A DNA stretch of 64,000 bases. It comes from DASYKS01 sp031404815. GTDB taxonomy: Bacteria; Acidobacteriota; Thermoanaerobaculia; Multivoradales; UBA5704. How positions within the stretch are numbered: the stretch's first letter is position 1; each line of letters opens with the position of its first letter. The DNA lies in the NCBI GenBank assembly GCA_031404815.1, contig JANNIH010000033.1, forward strand, positions 1 to 64,000, written 5' to 3'. The notes beneath the pieces were generated by a model. It did no database searches and was not told the DNA's origin. It saw only the letters and a program-made list of their open reading frames with translations. This document shows, in pieces, positions 15,997-25,402 of the stretch. The position numbers and the translations under genes were made by a program.

Positions 15997-16575
15997 CTAT
16001 TCCGGTTCCGAAGCCTCTGCCGGTTCCTCAGTCGCTTCTCCCTCAGACTGCTGAAGCGCCCAACTGATGTTGCCCTCGTTGTCCTTCATCGTCACCACGA
16101 CCGTGCTGGCGGCGCCGTCGGCGGATTGGGCCTGGCACTCGAATTCCTCGCCTTCTTTAGCCGCGCGCAGGCTGCTGCCGCCTCCGCCGCAGCTCACGGT
16201 GACGTCGGCTCCGGTTTGTTCCTTCAGACCTTGGGTGATCGCTTCCTCGGCAGTCTTGAGGTTGATCATGCCCTCGATCTTCACCAATTCCCAGGCGATG
16301 TTGCCCTTGTCGTCCTTCTGGGTCACCTTGAGGACGAGCCGGCCGCCGTCCTTCGGCTTCGCCTCACACTCAAACGTATCTCCCGCCTTGGCGGGGGGCG
16401 CCTCCTGAGGGCAGGTCACCGCCGTGTCTACGAGGCCCAATTGGCCGGCGAGCCCGTCGCCGATGGACTTGTTGATGACGGCCATGTCGAGCTTTGTGCC
16501 GCAGCCGGCGAGCACGAGCGACACCCCGATGACGCCGAGACAGGAAAGCAGAGAAGCGGACTTCGTGACGTTCAT
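15997..16575 (-). CDS. DUF4333 lipoprotein with two repeats
   Basis: This 192-residue lipoprotein has the lipobox LVLAGCG. Two tandem domains follow, each containing a VTCP or VSCG cysteine, a G-x-x-FEC second cysteine and a closing strand of the form VT-x-KD-x-x-GNI-x-W. This is the pattern of DUF4333, a small periplasmic domain of unknown function known mainly from actinobacterial lipoproteins. Each repeat can form one disulfide. The C-terminus is an acidic low-complexity tail (EGEATEEPAEASEPE). The ATG giving MNVTKSAS is preferred because AAGGGAGA sits 8 bp upstream of it. The role is unknown. Confidence 0.8.
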   Translation of the reverse strand: MNVTKSASLLSCLGVIGVSLVLAGCGTKLDMAVINKSIGDGLAGQLGLVDTAVTCPQEAPPAKAGDTFECEAKPKDGGRLVLKVTQKDDKGNIAWELVKIEGMINLKTAEEAITQGLKEQTGADVTVSCGGGGSSLRAAKEGEEFECQAQSADGAASTVVVTMKDNEGNISWALQQSEGEATEEPAEASEPE

Positions 16576-16782
16576 TGACATTCTCCCTTGATAGATAAAG
16601 ACAGATCGATTCAACACCTGGGGTTGCCTGGTGAATTTACCACGCCGTCCGGTCGTCCGTCTCCCATGCGAACAGCTCAGGATCCGCTGGCTGAGAAAGG
16701 GATGGCGAACCGCTTCGGGTCCAGTTGCGGTCTGCCAGGATGCATGTTATGGTGACATAAACAGAATTTTGGAAATCCAACC

Positions 16783-17481
16783 ATGACGACGCTCAACGAG
16801 AAGAGTACCTTGGCCGTATTCGCCGGATTGCTCATCGCCTTGGCTCTGTCCCAGCCTGCCGGGGCGCAGACCGTCCTCGTCGATTTCGAGACGTTTCCGG
16901 GTCCGGACGGAAGCTTCGGGACACCGGACGACATCCCCGCACCGCCTTGCGCCGGTGGCATTTGCAGCTCGTTGAGCAACGAGTTCTCGAGCTTCGGGAT
17001 GACCTTTTCCAGAGGGTCCCTAGGGACACTGGCCCTGTTTCCCGGGGCCCCGGCCACCAATCACTACATCACCTCGTCGCCCCCCGATGCCACATTCACT
17101 CGTCAGGTGACCGGGATTTCGATCACTTCCTATTCCTTCTGGACGGCAACCCTCTACGCACTCGACTCGACCGGCGCCATCCTCGACTCCGACACGCTCG
17201 TCCACCCGAGCCCTGGATCGTCCTTTTTCCTCGGAACGTTGAGCGTTTCGACCACCGCACCGATCGCCCGCTTCACGGTCCTGGCGGCCGGCTGCTCGAT
17301 CGGCGGTCCGTGCAACCCGATCCTCAACCTCGACGATCTGGCCCTGACGGAAAAAGCGCCCCCGGAGCCCCCGGTGCCCGCGATCACCGAGGTCCCCGCC
17401 CTGTCGGCATGGGGTTTGGCAGGGCTTGCCGCGCTGCTCGCGGCGGTCGGATCCGTTGCGCTCCGTCGGCGGCCCTCCTAG
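16783..17481 (+). CDS. Exported protein with IPTL-CTERM-type sorting signal
   Basis: This 232-residue protein has a signal peptide (LAVFAGLLIALALSQPAGA). Its beta-rich body has paired cysteines (PPCAGGIC and AAGCSIGGPC). At the C-terminus a Pro-rich linker leads to VPALSAWGLAGLAALLAAVG and then RRR. That tripartite end is the IPTL-CTERM signal. Proteins carrying it are thought to be processed by a rhombosortase-like or exosortase-like system and displayed with extracellular matrix. The sorting enzyme is not in this window. The body resembles PEP-CTERM-type DFETFPG surface proteins. A terminator follows at 17554. Confidence 0.82.
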   Translation: MTTLNEKSTLAVFAGLLIALALSQPAGAQTVLVDFETFPGPDGSFGTPDDIPAPPCAGGICSSLSNEFSSFGMTFSRGSLGTLALFPGAPATNHYITSSPPDATFTRQVTGISITSYSFWTATLYALDSTGAILDSDTLVHPSPGSSFFLGTLSVSTTAPIARFTVLAAGCSIGGPCNPILNLDDLALTEKAPPEPPVPAITEVPALSAWGLAGLAALLAAVGSVALRRRPS

Positions 17482-17553
17482 GCGCGAAGGAGGCGGATGA
17501 GCGTTTGTTGAAGTCGCCGGATCGATGGAGAACCGGTCGCGTAGTTTCCACCT

Positions 17554-17570
17554 AACCCGGCGGCCGGGTT
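17554..17570 (+). terminator. Short hairpin terminator
   Basis: AACCCGG and CCGGGTT pair over a 3-nt loop and are followed by TT. It is likely to end the IPTL-CTERM gene transcript. Confidence 0.55.
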
Positions 17571-17645
17571 TTCGGGTAGAAAGTGCTCTTCTCCGGGTGC
17601 CGCTTGGGGGCTAGCCTCGACTCCTGGAAAAAGGAGCGAGACCCC

Positions 17646-17729
17646 ATGAGCACGATCCTTCTGATAGTGGTGCTGGTCCTTCTGTTCGGTGGTGGCGGCG
17701 GGTACTATTGGCGCAACCGCAGGCGCTGA
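17646..17729 (+). CDS. 27-residue membrane microprotein
   Basis: This short gene encodes a hydrophobic start (MSTILLIVVLVLLFGGGGGY) followed by YWRNRRR. AAGGAG lies 9 bp before the ATG. It resembles the N-terminal part of small single-helix proteins of the DUF3309 type, which begin with the same MSTILLIV pattern and a Gly-rich stretch, and it ends in a positive-inside anchor. It lies 28 bp upstream of acetate kinase and is probably the first gene of the ackA operon. The function is unknown. The strong ribosome binding site and clean amphipathic design argue that it is real. Confidence 0.7.
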   Translation: MSTILLIVVLVLLFGGGGGYYWRNRRR

Positions 17730-17757
17730 GTCGTCCCTTCGCGGTTTCGGGCGAACC

Positions 17758-18960
17758 ATGACACCGGCCGAGCCGCACCTCCTGACCGTCAACGGCGGCT
17801 CCTCGAGCATTCGGTTCGCTTTGTACGAGGCCGGCTTTGAGTTGACGCGCCAACTGTCCGGCAAGATCGATCGGATCGGTTTGCCCGGCACGACGCTGGC
17901 GTTTGACAGCCTCTCCGGAGCCTCTCCGGAGCGTTTCGGGCTCGCCGCTTCAGATCACCGATCCGCCGCCAATTCTCTGATCGATGCGCTCGAAGAGCGC
18001 GATGTCTTCGCCTCTCTTCGGGCCGTGGGGCACCGGGTGGTCCACGGGATGCGCCGCACCGAGCCTGAGGTGGTGACAGCCGAGCTGCTGGACGACCTCG
18101 AACGGATCAGCCCGGTCGATCCCGAGCATCTGCCCGCCGAGATCGAGCTGATCCGTGCGTTCCGTGCGCGGTATCCTGAGCTGATCCAAGTGACCTGCTT
18201 CGACACCGCGTTTCATCGCACCCTGCCGCCCGTGGCGCGGAGGCTCGCGCTGCCGCGCCGCTACCAACAGCAAGGGGTCGAGCGCTATGGTTTCCACGGT
18301 CTTTCCTATGCCTATCTAATGGAAGAGCTGGCGCGGCTCGGCGATCCGGCGGCGACCCATGGCCGCGTGATCCTCGCCCATTTGGGAAACGGCGCTTCCT
18401 TGGCCGCCGTCCTCTCCGGCAAGAGCATCGACACGAGCATGGGCTTTACCCCCACGGGCGGCCTGCCGATGGGCAGCCGCTCCGGCGATCTGGATCCCGG
18501 GTTCGTGGGCTATTTCGCGCGCACCGAAGGCATGACCGCCGAAAGCTTCCACCGGATGGTGAACGAGGAGTCCGGGCTGCTCGGCATCTCGGAAACCAGC
18601 TCTGACATGCGCGACCTGCTCGACCTTGAAGCGGTGGACGGGCGGGCGGCCGAAGCCGTGGCATTCTTCTGCTACCAGGCGAGCAAGTGGATCGGCGCGT
18701 TCGTGGCGGCGCTTGGCGGGCTGGATACGCTCGTTTTTGCGGGCGGGATCGGCGAGAACGCCCCCTCCGTCCGGGCGCGAATCTGCGAGCGGCTCGGATT
18801 CCTGGGGCTTAGGCTCGACGAGACGAAGAACGCCGCATCGGCCGGCTTGATCTCGGCGGACGATTCTTGGGTGAAGGTCCGCGTGATCCGCACGGACGAA
18901 GAGCTGATGATCGCGCGCTCGGTGCGCCGGATCGCGTTCGGCTTCGAGTCCCGCGCATGA
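17758..18960 (+). CDS. ackA: Acetate kinase
   Basis: This 400-residue enzyme interconverts acetyl phosphate plus ADP with acetate plus ATP in the cytoplasm. The signatures are complete: VNGGSSSIRFALYE at the N-terminus, VGHRVVHGM, FDTAFHRTLP, YGFHGLSY, HLGNGASLAAV, MGFTPTGGLPMGSRSGDLDPG and FAGGIGENAPSVR. Its stop codon overlaps the start of the cation ATPase gene (ATGA), and phosphoketolase is two genes downstream. AckA therefore converts the acetyl phosphate made by phosphoketolase into ATP. No phosphotransacetylase is seen nearby. Confidence 0.97.
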   Translation: MTPAEPHLLTVNGGSSSIRFALYEAGFELTRQLSGKIDRIGLPGTTLAFDSLSGASPERFGLAASDHRSAANSLIDALEERDVFASLRAVGHRVVHGMRRTEPEVVTAELLDDLERISPVDPEHLPAEIELIRAFRARYPELIQVTCFDTAFHRTLPPVARRLALPRRYQQQGVERYGFHGLSYAYLMEELARLGDPAATHGRVILAHLGNGASLAAVLSGKSIDTSMGFTPTGGLPMGSRSGDLDPGFVGYFARTEGMTAESFHRMVNEESGLLGISETSSDMRDLLDLEAVDGRAAEAVAFFCYQASKWIGAFVAALGGLDTLVFAGGIGENAPSVRARICERLGFLGLRLDETKNAASAGLISADDSWVKVRVIRTDEELMIARSVRRIAFGFESRA

Positions 18961-21719
18961 GTCCCCCCCTCTCCAACGCCCCGAACGCCGAGGGCGCCTG
19001 GTACCAGAAGTCGGTGGAGCAGGTGCTCGCGGAGGTCGGCTCCACCCCCGCCGGGCTCTCCTCCGAAGAGGCCGCAAAGCGCCTTGCCTCGGGCGGTGGA
19101 AACGAACTGGTGGAAGGCGAGCGGGTCGGCCGCCTGCGCATCCTCCTCAGCCAATTCAAGAGCCTGATCGTCTGGATTTTGATCGCCGCCGGGGTCGTGT
19201 CCGCCGTGCTCGGCGAGACGCTGGACGCCGTCACGATCCTGGCCATCGTGGTGTTGAACGCGCTGATCGGCTTCTATCAGGAACTGAAGGCGGAACAGTC
19301 GATCGCGGCGCTGCGGAAGATGACCGCGCCGCTCGCCAAGGTGAAGCGCGACGGGGCGGTCGCTTCGATCCCCGCCGCCGAGATCGTCGTCGGCGATCTC
19401 CTGCTCCTTGAAGCCGGCGACCTGGTGGCGGCGGATGCCCGGCTGATCGCGAGCGCTTCGCTGCGCTCGATCGAGTCCGCCCTCACGGGCGAATCCGAGG
19501 CGGTGGCCAAGGAGACCGCGACGCTCGAACCGGGAGAGGTCCCCTTGGGCGACCGCGCCAACCTGGTGTTTCAGGGCACCTCGGTGGTGGGGGGCACGGC
19601 GCAGGCGGTGGTTGTTGCGACCGCGATGCAAACCGAGCTGGGGCGGATCGCCGGGTTGATCGAGCAGGCGGGCGCGGAGCAGGGCACCCCGTTGCAGAAG
19701 AAGCTCGACGCGGTGGGCAAGATTCTCGTCTGGGTGGCCCTGGGGATCGTGGCCCTGCTGTTCGTCTTGGGACTGCTGCGCGGGACGAAGCCTCTCGAAC
19801 TGTTCTTGACCTCGGTCAGCCTGGCGGTGGCCGCCGTGCCGGAGGGGCTGCCGGCGGTTGTCACCGTAGCCCTGTCGCTCGGCGTCCTGCGCCTGGCCCG
19901 GCGCCGCGCCCTGGTGCGCAAGCTCGCCGCGGTCGAGACGCTCGGTTCGACCACCGTCATCTGCACGGACAAGACCGGCACCCTGACGGTGGGCGAGATG
20001 ACGGCGCGCGCCCTGTACGTCGCGGGGCGGCGCTACGAGGTCACCGGCGAGGGATATGGACCGGCCGGCGAGGTGCTCTTCGAAGGGAAGAAGGCGGAAG
20101 GGGAGGACGCGGCGCCGCTCTTGGAGTTGGCGAGCCTGCTGCTCGGCTGCAACAACGCCCACCTCGTGGAAGAAGACGGAAGCTGGAAAGCGATCGGCGA
20201 TCCCACCGAAGGGGCGCTGCTCGCCGCGGGCGCCAAGGCGGGCGGCGATCGAGAACGGATCGAACGGGAGTTTCCCAAGCGGCACGAGTTTCCTTTCGAT
20301 TCCGACCGCAAGCGAAGCGCCGTGATCCGCGCCATGCCCGGTGGCGCCCTGCGCGCGTTCGTCAACGGCGCGCCGGGGCTGCTTGTGGAACGCTGCACCC
20401 ACCGGTACGCCCGCGAAGGGGTGGTACCGCTTACGCAAGCGGACCGAAAGTTGATCTTGAAGCAGACCTCGGCGATGGCGAAGCAGGCCCTGCGGGTGCT
20501 CGCCTCGGCCTATCGCGATCTGCCCGCCGAGTGGACCTCCTCCGCGCCGGACGGCGCGACTCCGGACGCCGTAGAGCGCGAGCTGGTGTTCGTCGGTCTG
20601 ACCGGGATGTACGACCCGCCGCGGCCCGAAGGAAAGGTCGCGGTCGCGCGCTGTCGCGCCGCGGGGATTCGCGTCGTGATGATCACCGGCGACCATCCGC
20701 ACACCGCCACGGCGATCGCGCGGGAGATCGGAATCGCCTCGGAGGCCGAAGGGACCCTCTCCGGGGTCGAGTTGGACAAACTGTCCGACGACGAGCTCAA
20801 AGATCGCATCCCTGAGATCGCCGTTTTCGCCCGCGTCACCGCCGAGCACAAGCTGCGCATCGTCCGCGCCTGGCAGGCCGCCGGAGCGGTGGTCGCGATG
20901 ACCGGCGATGGCGTCAACGACGCTCCGGCGATCAAGGGCTCCGATATCGGCATCGCGATGGGCAGGAGCGGCACGGAGGTGACCAAGCAGGCGGCCGACA
21001 TGATCATCACCGATGACAATTTCGCGACGATCGTCGCCGCCGTTGAAGAAGGCCGGGGCATCTACGACAACATCAGGAAGACGCTCCAATACCTGCTCGC
21101 TGGAAACACCGGAGAATTGGTTTTGATGACGATCTGCGTCGCGGCGGGGCTGCCCTCGCCGCTGCTGCCGATTCACCTGCTGTGGATCAACCTCGTCACC
21201 GATGGCGTGCCCGCGCTCTGCCTGGCCACCGACCCGACCGATCCCGACGTGATGACGCGCCGCCCGCGCGAGCGTTCCGAGCGGCTCACCGACCGCACGT
21301 TTCTGCGCACCATGGCGTGGACCGGTTTCCTCACCGCGGGCGTGGCCCTGGCGGTATACCTCTACGCACGGCAGACACAATCGCTGGAGATCGCGCGCAG
21401 CGCGGCCTTCGCGGTGCTGGTCTTCGCGGAGCTTCTGCGCTCGTTCGGCGCGCGCAGCGAGACCAAGCCGGTCTGGCGCATCTCGCTCTTTACCAACGTC
21501 AACCTGCTGATCGTCGTCGCCCTTTCCATCGGTTTTCAGATCTGGAGCCAGCACAATGCGACCCTCGGCCGCTTCTTGAAAACGTCGTCCCTGTCGTTTG
21601 CCGAAGGCTTCCTCCTCCTCGGCCTCGGCACCCTTCCCCTGTTGACTCTGGAAATCGTGAAATGGGTGCGATTCGGCCGGCGAACCGCCGCAAGCTCCAA
21701 CCTCGAGGTGACACCATGA
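18957..21719 (+). CDS. P2-type cation-transporting ATPase
   Basis: This 920-residue membrane pump has the N-terminal cation ATPase domain and a PEGLPA motif in transmembrane helix 4 (AAVPEGLPAVVTVAL). The phosphorylation site is CTDKTGTLT, followed by TGDHPHTA and the hinge MTGDGVNDAPA. The PEGLPA motif and length place it with P2 pumps, which include SERCA-like Ca2+/Mn2+ ATPases. Ion specificity is not certain. It overlaps ackA by the ATGA at its start and the phosphoketolase gene by the ATGA at its end. The pump is therefore translated together with the two enzymes that generate ATP from sugar phosphates, which suggests the operon supports ion homeostasis under energy stress. Confidence 0.92.
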   Translation: MSPPLSNAPNAEGAWYQKSVEQVLAEVGSTPAGLSSEEAAKRLASGGGNELVEGERVGRLRILLSQFKSLIVWILIAAGVVSAVLGETLDAVTILAIVVLNALIGFYQELKAEQSIAALRKMTAPLAKVKRDGAVASIPAAEIVVGDLLLLEAGDLVAADARLIASASLRSIESALTGESEAVAKETATLEPGEVPLGDRANLVFQGTSVVGGTAQAVVVATAMQTELGRIAGLIEQAGAEQGTPLQKKLDAVGKILVWVALGIVALLFVLGLLRGTKPLELFLTSVSLAVAAVPEGLPAVVTVALSLGVLRLARRRALVRKLAAVETLGSTTVICTDKTGTLTVGEMTARALYVAGRRYEVTGEGYGPAGEVLFEGKKAEGEDAAPLLELASLLLGCNNAHLVEEDGSWKAIGDPTEGALLAAGAKAGGDRERIEREFPKRHEFPFDSDRKRSAVIRAMPGGALRAFVNGAPGLLVERCTHRYAREGVVPLTQADRKLILKQTSAMAKQALRVLASAYRDLPAEWTSSAPDGATPDAVERELVFVGLTGMYDPPRPEGKVAVARCRAAGIRVVMITGDHPHTATAIAREIGIASEAEGTLSGVELDKLSDDELKDRIPEIAVFARVTAEHKLRIVRAWQAAGAVVAMTGDGVNDAPAIKGSDIGIAMGRSGTEVTKQAADMIITDDNFATIVAAVEEGRGIYDNIRKTLQYLLAGNTGELVLMTICVAAGLPSPLLPIHLLWINLVTDGVPALCLATDPTDPDVMTRRPRERSERLTDRTFLRTMAWTGFLTAGVALAVYLYARQTQSLEIARSAAFAVLVFAELLRSFGARSETKPVWRISLFTNVNLLIVVALSIGFQIWSQHNATLGRFLKTSSLSFAEGFLLLGLGTLPLLTLEIVKWVRFGRRTAASSNLEVTP

Positions 21720-24097
21720 CCTCCGACGCCCCGACGCTCGACCCCCAGCTGGCCGCCCCCGATCTTCTCGCCAAAATGGACGCCTATTGGCGCGCGGCGA
21801 ATTACCTTTCGGTCGGCCAGATCTACCTGCGCGACAATCCGCTGCTGCGCCGCCCGCTGGCGCTTTCCGACGTGAAACGCATGCTGATCGGCCACTGGGG
21901 AACGACGCCGGGGCAGAATTTCATCTACGTCCACCTGAACCGGGTGATCAAGAAATACGACCTCGACATGATTTACGTCTGCGGCCCCGGACACGGCGGG
22001 CCGACGGTCGTGGCCAATACGTACCTCGAAGGCTCGTACAGCGAGGTCTACCCCGAGATCAGCCAGGACGAGGCGGGCTTGCAGAAGCTGTTCAAACAGT
22101 TTTCGTTTCCCGGCGGAATTCCCAGCCACGCCTCGCCCGAGTGCCCGGGCTCGATTCACGAAGGGGGCGAGCTGGGCTATTCGCTCAGCCATGCGTTCGG
22201 CGCGGCGTTCGACAATCCCGAGCTGGTCGTCGCCTGCGTGATCGGCGACGGCGAGGCGGAGACCGGGCCGCTCGCGACCGCCTGGCATTCGAACAAGTTT
22301 CTCGATCCGGCGACCGACGGCGCGGTTCTGCCGATCCTTCATCTCAACGGCTGGAAGATCGCGAACCCGGCGCTCCTCGCCCGCATCCCTCGGGAGGAGC
22401 TGGGGCAGCTGCTCCGCGGCTACGGCTGGACGCCTCTGTTCGTCGAAGGCGAAGAGCCCGGGCCGATGCACGAGGCGATGGCCGCGGCGCTCGACACGGC
22501 GGTCGAGCGGATCCGCGGTTTTCAGCGGGAAGCGCGCTCCGGTGGCGACCGGTCGCGCCCTCTCTGGCCGTTGATCGTTCTCGCCTCGCCCAAAGGGTGG
22601 ACCGGGCCGAAAGTGGTGGACGGCAGGAAGATCGAGGGCTCGTTCCGTTCGCACCAGGTGCCGCTCTCCGATCCGTCGGCCCACCCGGAACATCTGGCGC
22701 TCCTGGAAGAGTGGCTCCGGAGCTACCGCCCGGAAGAGCTGTTCGACGCCGAAGGGCGCCTTAACCCCGAGCTGGCCGACCTGGCGCCCAAGGGCGACCG
22801 GCGGATGGGCGCCAACCCCCAAGCGAACGGCGGCCTGCTGCTCGCCGACCTGGACATGCCGGACTATCGGGCCTATGCGGTCGACGTTCCGCAACCGGGA
22901 GTGCGCGGCATCGGCGACACCCGCGTGCTCGGGCGCTTCCTGCGGGACGTAACGAAGCGGAACGAGCCGCAGCGCAACTTCCGGGTCTTCGGTCCGGACG
23001 AAACTCTTTCCAATGGCCTCGAAGCGCTGTTCGAGACGACCGAACGGCAGTGGGAAGCGGAGACCCTTCCGGAGGACGAGCACCTGGCCAAAACCGGGCG
23101 CGTGATGGAAATGTTGAGCGAGCACCAATGCGAAGGGTGGCTCGAAGGCTATTTGCTCACCGGCCGCCACGGGCTGTTCAATTGCTACGAAGCGTTCATC
23201 CACATCGTCGACTCGATGTTCAACCAGCACGCGAAATGGCTGGCGGTCAGCGCGCGCCTGCCCTGGCGGAAGAAAATCGCCTCGCTCAACTACCTGCTCG
23301 CCTCCCACGTCTGGCGCCAGGATCACAACGGTTTCACCCACCAGGACCCGGGGTTCGTCGACGTGGTCGTCAACAAGAAGGCCGAGGTGGTGCGGGTCTA
23401 TCTGCCGCCCGACGCCAACTGCCTGCTGTCGGTGATGGATCACTGCCTGAAGAGCCGCCACTACGTCAACGTAGTGATCGCGGGCAAACACCCCGCGCCG
23501 CAATGGCTCTCGATCGAAGCGGCGGAAAAACATTGCGCCGAAGGGATCGGCATCTGGGACTGGGCGGGAAATGATCAAGACGCCGAGCCCGACGTGGTGA
23601 TGGCCTGCTGCGGCGACGTACCGACGCTCGAAACGCTCGCCGCGGTCTCGATCCTGCGCGAGCATCTCCCCGAACTCAAAATCCGGGTGGTCAACGTCGT
23701 CGATCTGATGAAGCTCCAGCCGCAATCGGAGCATCCCCACGGGCTCTCGGATGAGAAGTTCGACGCCCTGTTCACAAGGACCCAACCGATCATCTTCGCC
23801 TTCCATGCCTACCCCTGGCTGATCCACCGGCTCACCTACCGCCGCACCAACCACGACAACCTCCACGTCCGCGGCTACAAGGAAGAGGGGACCATCACCA
23901 CCCCGTTCGACATGACGGTGCTGAACGACATCGACCGTTTCCACCTGGTGATCGACACGATCGATCGTCTGCCGCAAACCGGCGCCCCGGGCGCCGCACT
24001 TCAGGAGAAACTCCGCTCCAAGCTGGTCGAGCACCGGAGTTACATCTGCGAGAACGGCCAGGATCTGCCGGAGGTTCGCAATTGGGTTTGGGGGTAG
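21716..24097 (+). CDS. xfp: Xylulose-5-phosphate/fructose-6-phosphate phosphoketolase
   Basis: This 793-residue thiamine-diphosphate enzyme splits xylulose 5-phosphate or fructose 6-phosphate with inorganic phosphate, giving acetyl phosphate and an aldose phosphate. The length fits the family. Diagnostic segments include GPGHGGPTVVANTYLEGSYS, the thiamine-diphosphate motif GDGEAETGPLATAWHSNKF, LHLNGWKIANP, HQDPGFVD and the C-terminal RNWVWG-like end. It starts inside the ATPase stop codon (ATGA). With AckA it forms the phosphoketolase-acetate kinase bypass that yields acetate and ATP without oxygen. Confidence 0.97.
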   Translation: MTSDAPTLDPQLAAPDLLAKMDAYWRAANYLSVGQIYLRDNPLLRRPLALSDVKRMLIGHWGTTPGQNFIYVHLNRVIKKYDLDMIYVCGPGHGGPTVVANTYLEGSYSEVYPEISQDEAGLQKLFKQFSFPGGIPSHASPECPGSIHEGGELGYSLSHAFGAAFDNPELVVACVIGDGEAETGPLATAWHSNKFLDPATDGAVLPILHLNGWKIANPALLARIPREELGQLLRGYGWTPLFVEGEEPGPMHEAMAAALDTAVERIRGFQREARSGGDRSRPLWPLIVLASPKGWTGPKVVDGRKIEGSFRSHQVPLSDPSAHPEHLALLEEWLRSYRPEELFDAEGRLNPELADLAPKGDRRMGANPQANGGLLLADLDMPDYRAYAVDVPQPGVRGIGDTRVLGRFLRDVTKRNEPQRNFRVFGPDETLSNGLEALFETTERQWEAETLPEDEHLAKTGRVMEMLSEHQCEGWLEGYLLTGRHGLFNCYEAFIHIVDSMFNQHAKWLAVSARLPWRKKIASLNYLLASHVWRQDHNGFTHQDPGFVDVVVNKKAEVVRVYLPPDANCLLSVMDHCLKSRHYVNVVIAGKHPAPQWLSIEAAEKHCAEGIGIWDWAGNDQDAEPDVVMACCGDVPTLETLAAVSILREHLPELKIRVVNVVDLMKLQPQSEHPHGLSDEKFDALFTRTQPIIFAFHAYPWLIHRLTYRRTNHDNLHVRGYKEEGTITTPFDMTVLNDIDRFHLVIDTIDRLPQTGAPGAALQEKLRSKLVEHRSYICENGQDLPEVRNWVWG

Positions 24098-24236
24098 TTT
24101 CTACCTACGTGCCGAACGTATCCGGGTAGTAAGCGCGCTACTCGCCGGGGCGGCGAAGGAATAGCTTGATCGGTGTACGTTTCGGGTATCGCCCGGATTC
24201 CCGCGACAGGTACCGCCCGACCGATTGGAGCCCCCT

Positions 24237-25364
24237 ATGACTACCGCCGTGCTCGATCCGCCAACCGCACCTACCGCTCTAACCAAGACCGATACCAAGA
24301 CTCTGAAGATGAAGGCGCTCGTCTATCACGGACCGGGAAAGCGCGCCTGGGAGGAGAAGCCGCGCCCGGTGATCCAGCATCCGGCCGATGCCATCGTGCG
24401 CATCACCACTTCGACGATTTGCGGCACCGACCTTCACATCCTCAAAGGCGACCTCCCCGCGGTGACCGACGGCCGGATTCTCGGCCATGAGGGGATCGGC
24501 ATCGTCGAGCAGGTGGGGGCCGGCGTCTCGGAGTTCCGGGTTGGCGACAAGGTCATCATCTCCTGCGTCACCGCCTGTCTGAAGTGCGACTTCTGCAAGC
24601 GCGGCATGTACTCGCACTGCCGGCACGGCGGTTGGATTTTGGGTTGCATGATCGACGGCACCCAGGCCGAGTACGTGCGTATTCCGTTCGCCGACGGAAG
24701 CCTTCATGCCTTCCCTGCCGACGGCGACGAGGAAGCGATGGTCATGCTGAGCGACATCCTGCCGACGGGTTTCGAATGCGGTGTGCAAAACGGCCAGATC
24801 AAGCCCGGGGACACGGTGGCCATCGTCGGCGCCGGACCCGTGGGGCTCGCCGTTCTGCTGACCGCGCAGTTCTATTCGCCTGCGGAGATCTTCATGATCG
24901 ACCTGGACGACAACCGTCTGGCGGTCGCCAAAGAGCTCGGCGCGACCACCTTGATCAACAGCAAGGACGGCCAAGCCGCCTCCCGGGTTCTGGAGCTGAC
25001 CGGCGGGGCCGGCGTCGACGTGGCGATCGAAGCGGTCGGAGTGCCCGCGACCTTCGCGATCTGCCAAGAGATCGTGGCGGCCGGCGGGCGCATCGCAAAC
25101 GTGGGGGTTCACGGCAAGCCGGTGGAGCTGCACCTGGAGAAGCTCTGGGATCGCAACATCGCTCTCACCACCCGGCTGGTGGACACGGCCACGACCCCCA
25201 TGCTGCTCAAAGTCGTGCGCTCGGGCAAGCTGCAACCGCAAAAACTCGTGACCCATCGCTTCGCGATGAACGACATCATGAAGGCGTACGACACCTTCGG
25301 CAACGCGGCCGAGGAGGGCGCGCTCAAAGTGGTGGTCACGAACGGCGAGGCCCCCGCCAACTGA
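24237..25364 (+). CDS. Zinc-dependent alcohol dehydrogenase
   Basis: This medium-chain dehydrogenase has about 375 residues. Catalytic zinc ligands appear in TICGTDLH (Cys) and LGHEGIGIV (His, Glu). The structural zinc is bound by four cysteines in SCVTACLKCDFCKRGMYSHC. The Rossmann motif is GAGPVGLAV, and the acidic residue in MIDLDDNRL suggests NAD(H). It resembles isopropanol or secondary alcohol dehydrogenases. The first 24 residues are a Thr/Ala/Pro-rich extension; a start at MKALVYHG is possible but lacks a ribosome binding site. It follows phosphoketolase by 140 bp on the same strand and may dispose of reducing equivalents in the same regime. Confidence 0.92.
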   Translation: MTTAVLDPPTAPTALTKTDTKTLKMKALVYHGPGKRAWEEKPRPVIQHPADAIVRITTSTICGTDLHILKGDLPAVTDGRILGHEGIGIVEQVGAGVSEFRVGDKVIISCVTACLKCDFCKRGMYSHCRHGGWILGCMIDGTQAEYVRIPFADGSLHAFPADGDEEAMVMLSDILPTGFECGVQNGQIKPGDTVAIVGAGPVGLAVLLTAQFYSPAEIFMIDLDDNRLAVAKELGATTLINSKDGQAASRVLELTGGAGVDVAIEAVGVPATFAICQEIVAAGGRIANVGVHGKPVELHLEKLWDRNIALTTRLVDTATTPMLLKVVRSGKLQPQKLVTHRFAMNDIMKAYDTFGNAAEEGALKVVVTNGEAPAN

Positions 25365-25402
25365 CGAACCGTCCCGGGAACGACATCGGAAGGTAACCGA
25401 CG

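Noticed and set aside
18672..21554. A 960-codon open frame antisense to the P-type ATPase
   Set aside because: It is a high-GC shadow frame with low-complexity composition. The sense strand encodes a complete ATPase with all motifs.
21536..24034. An 832-codon open frame antisense to phosphoketolase
   Set aside because: It is a shadow of the complete phosphoketolase gene. It has no domain features and overlaps the real gene entirely.
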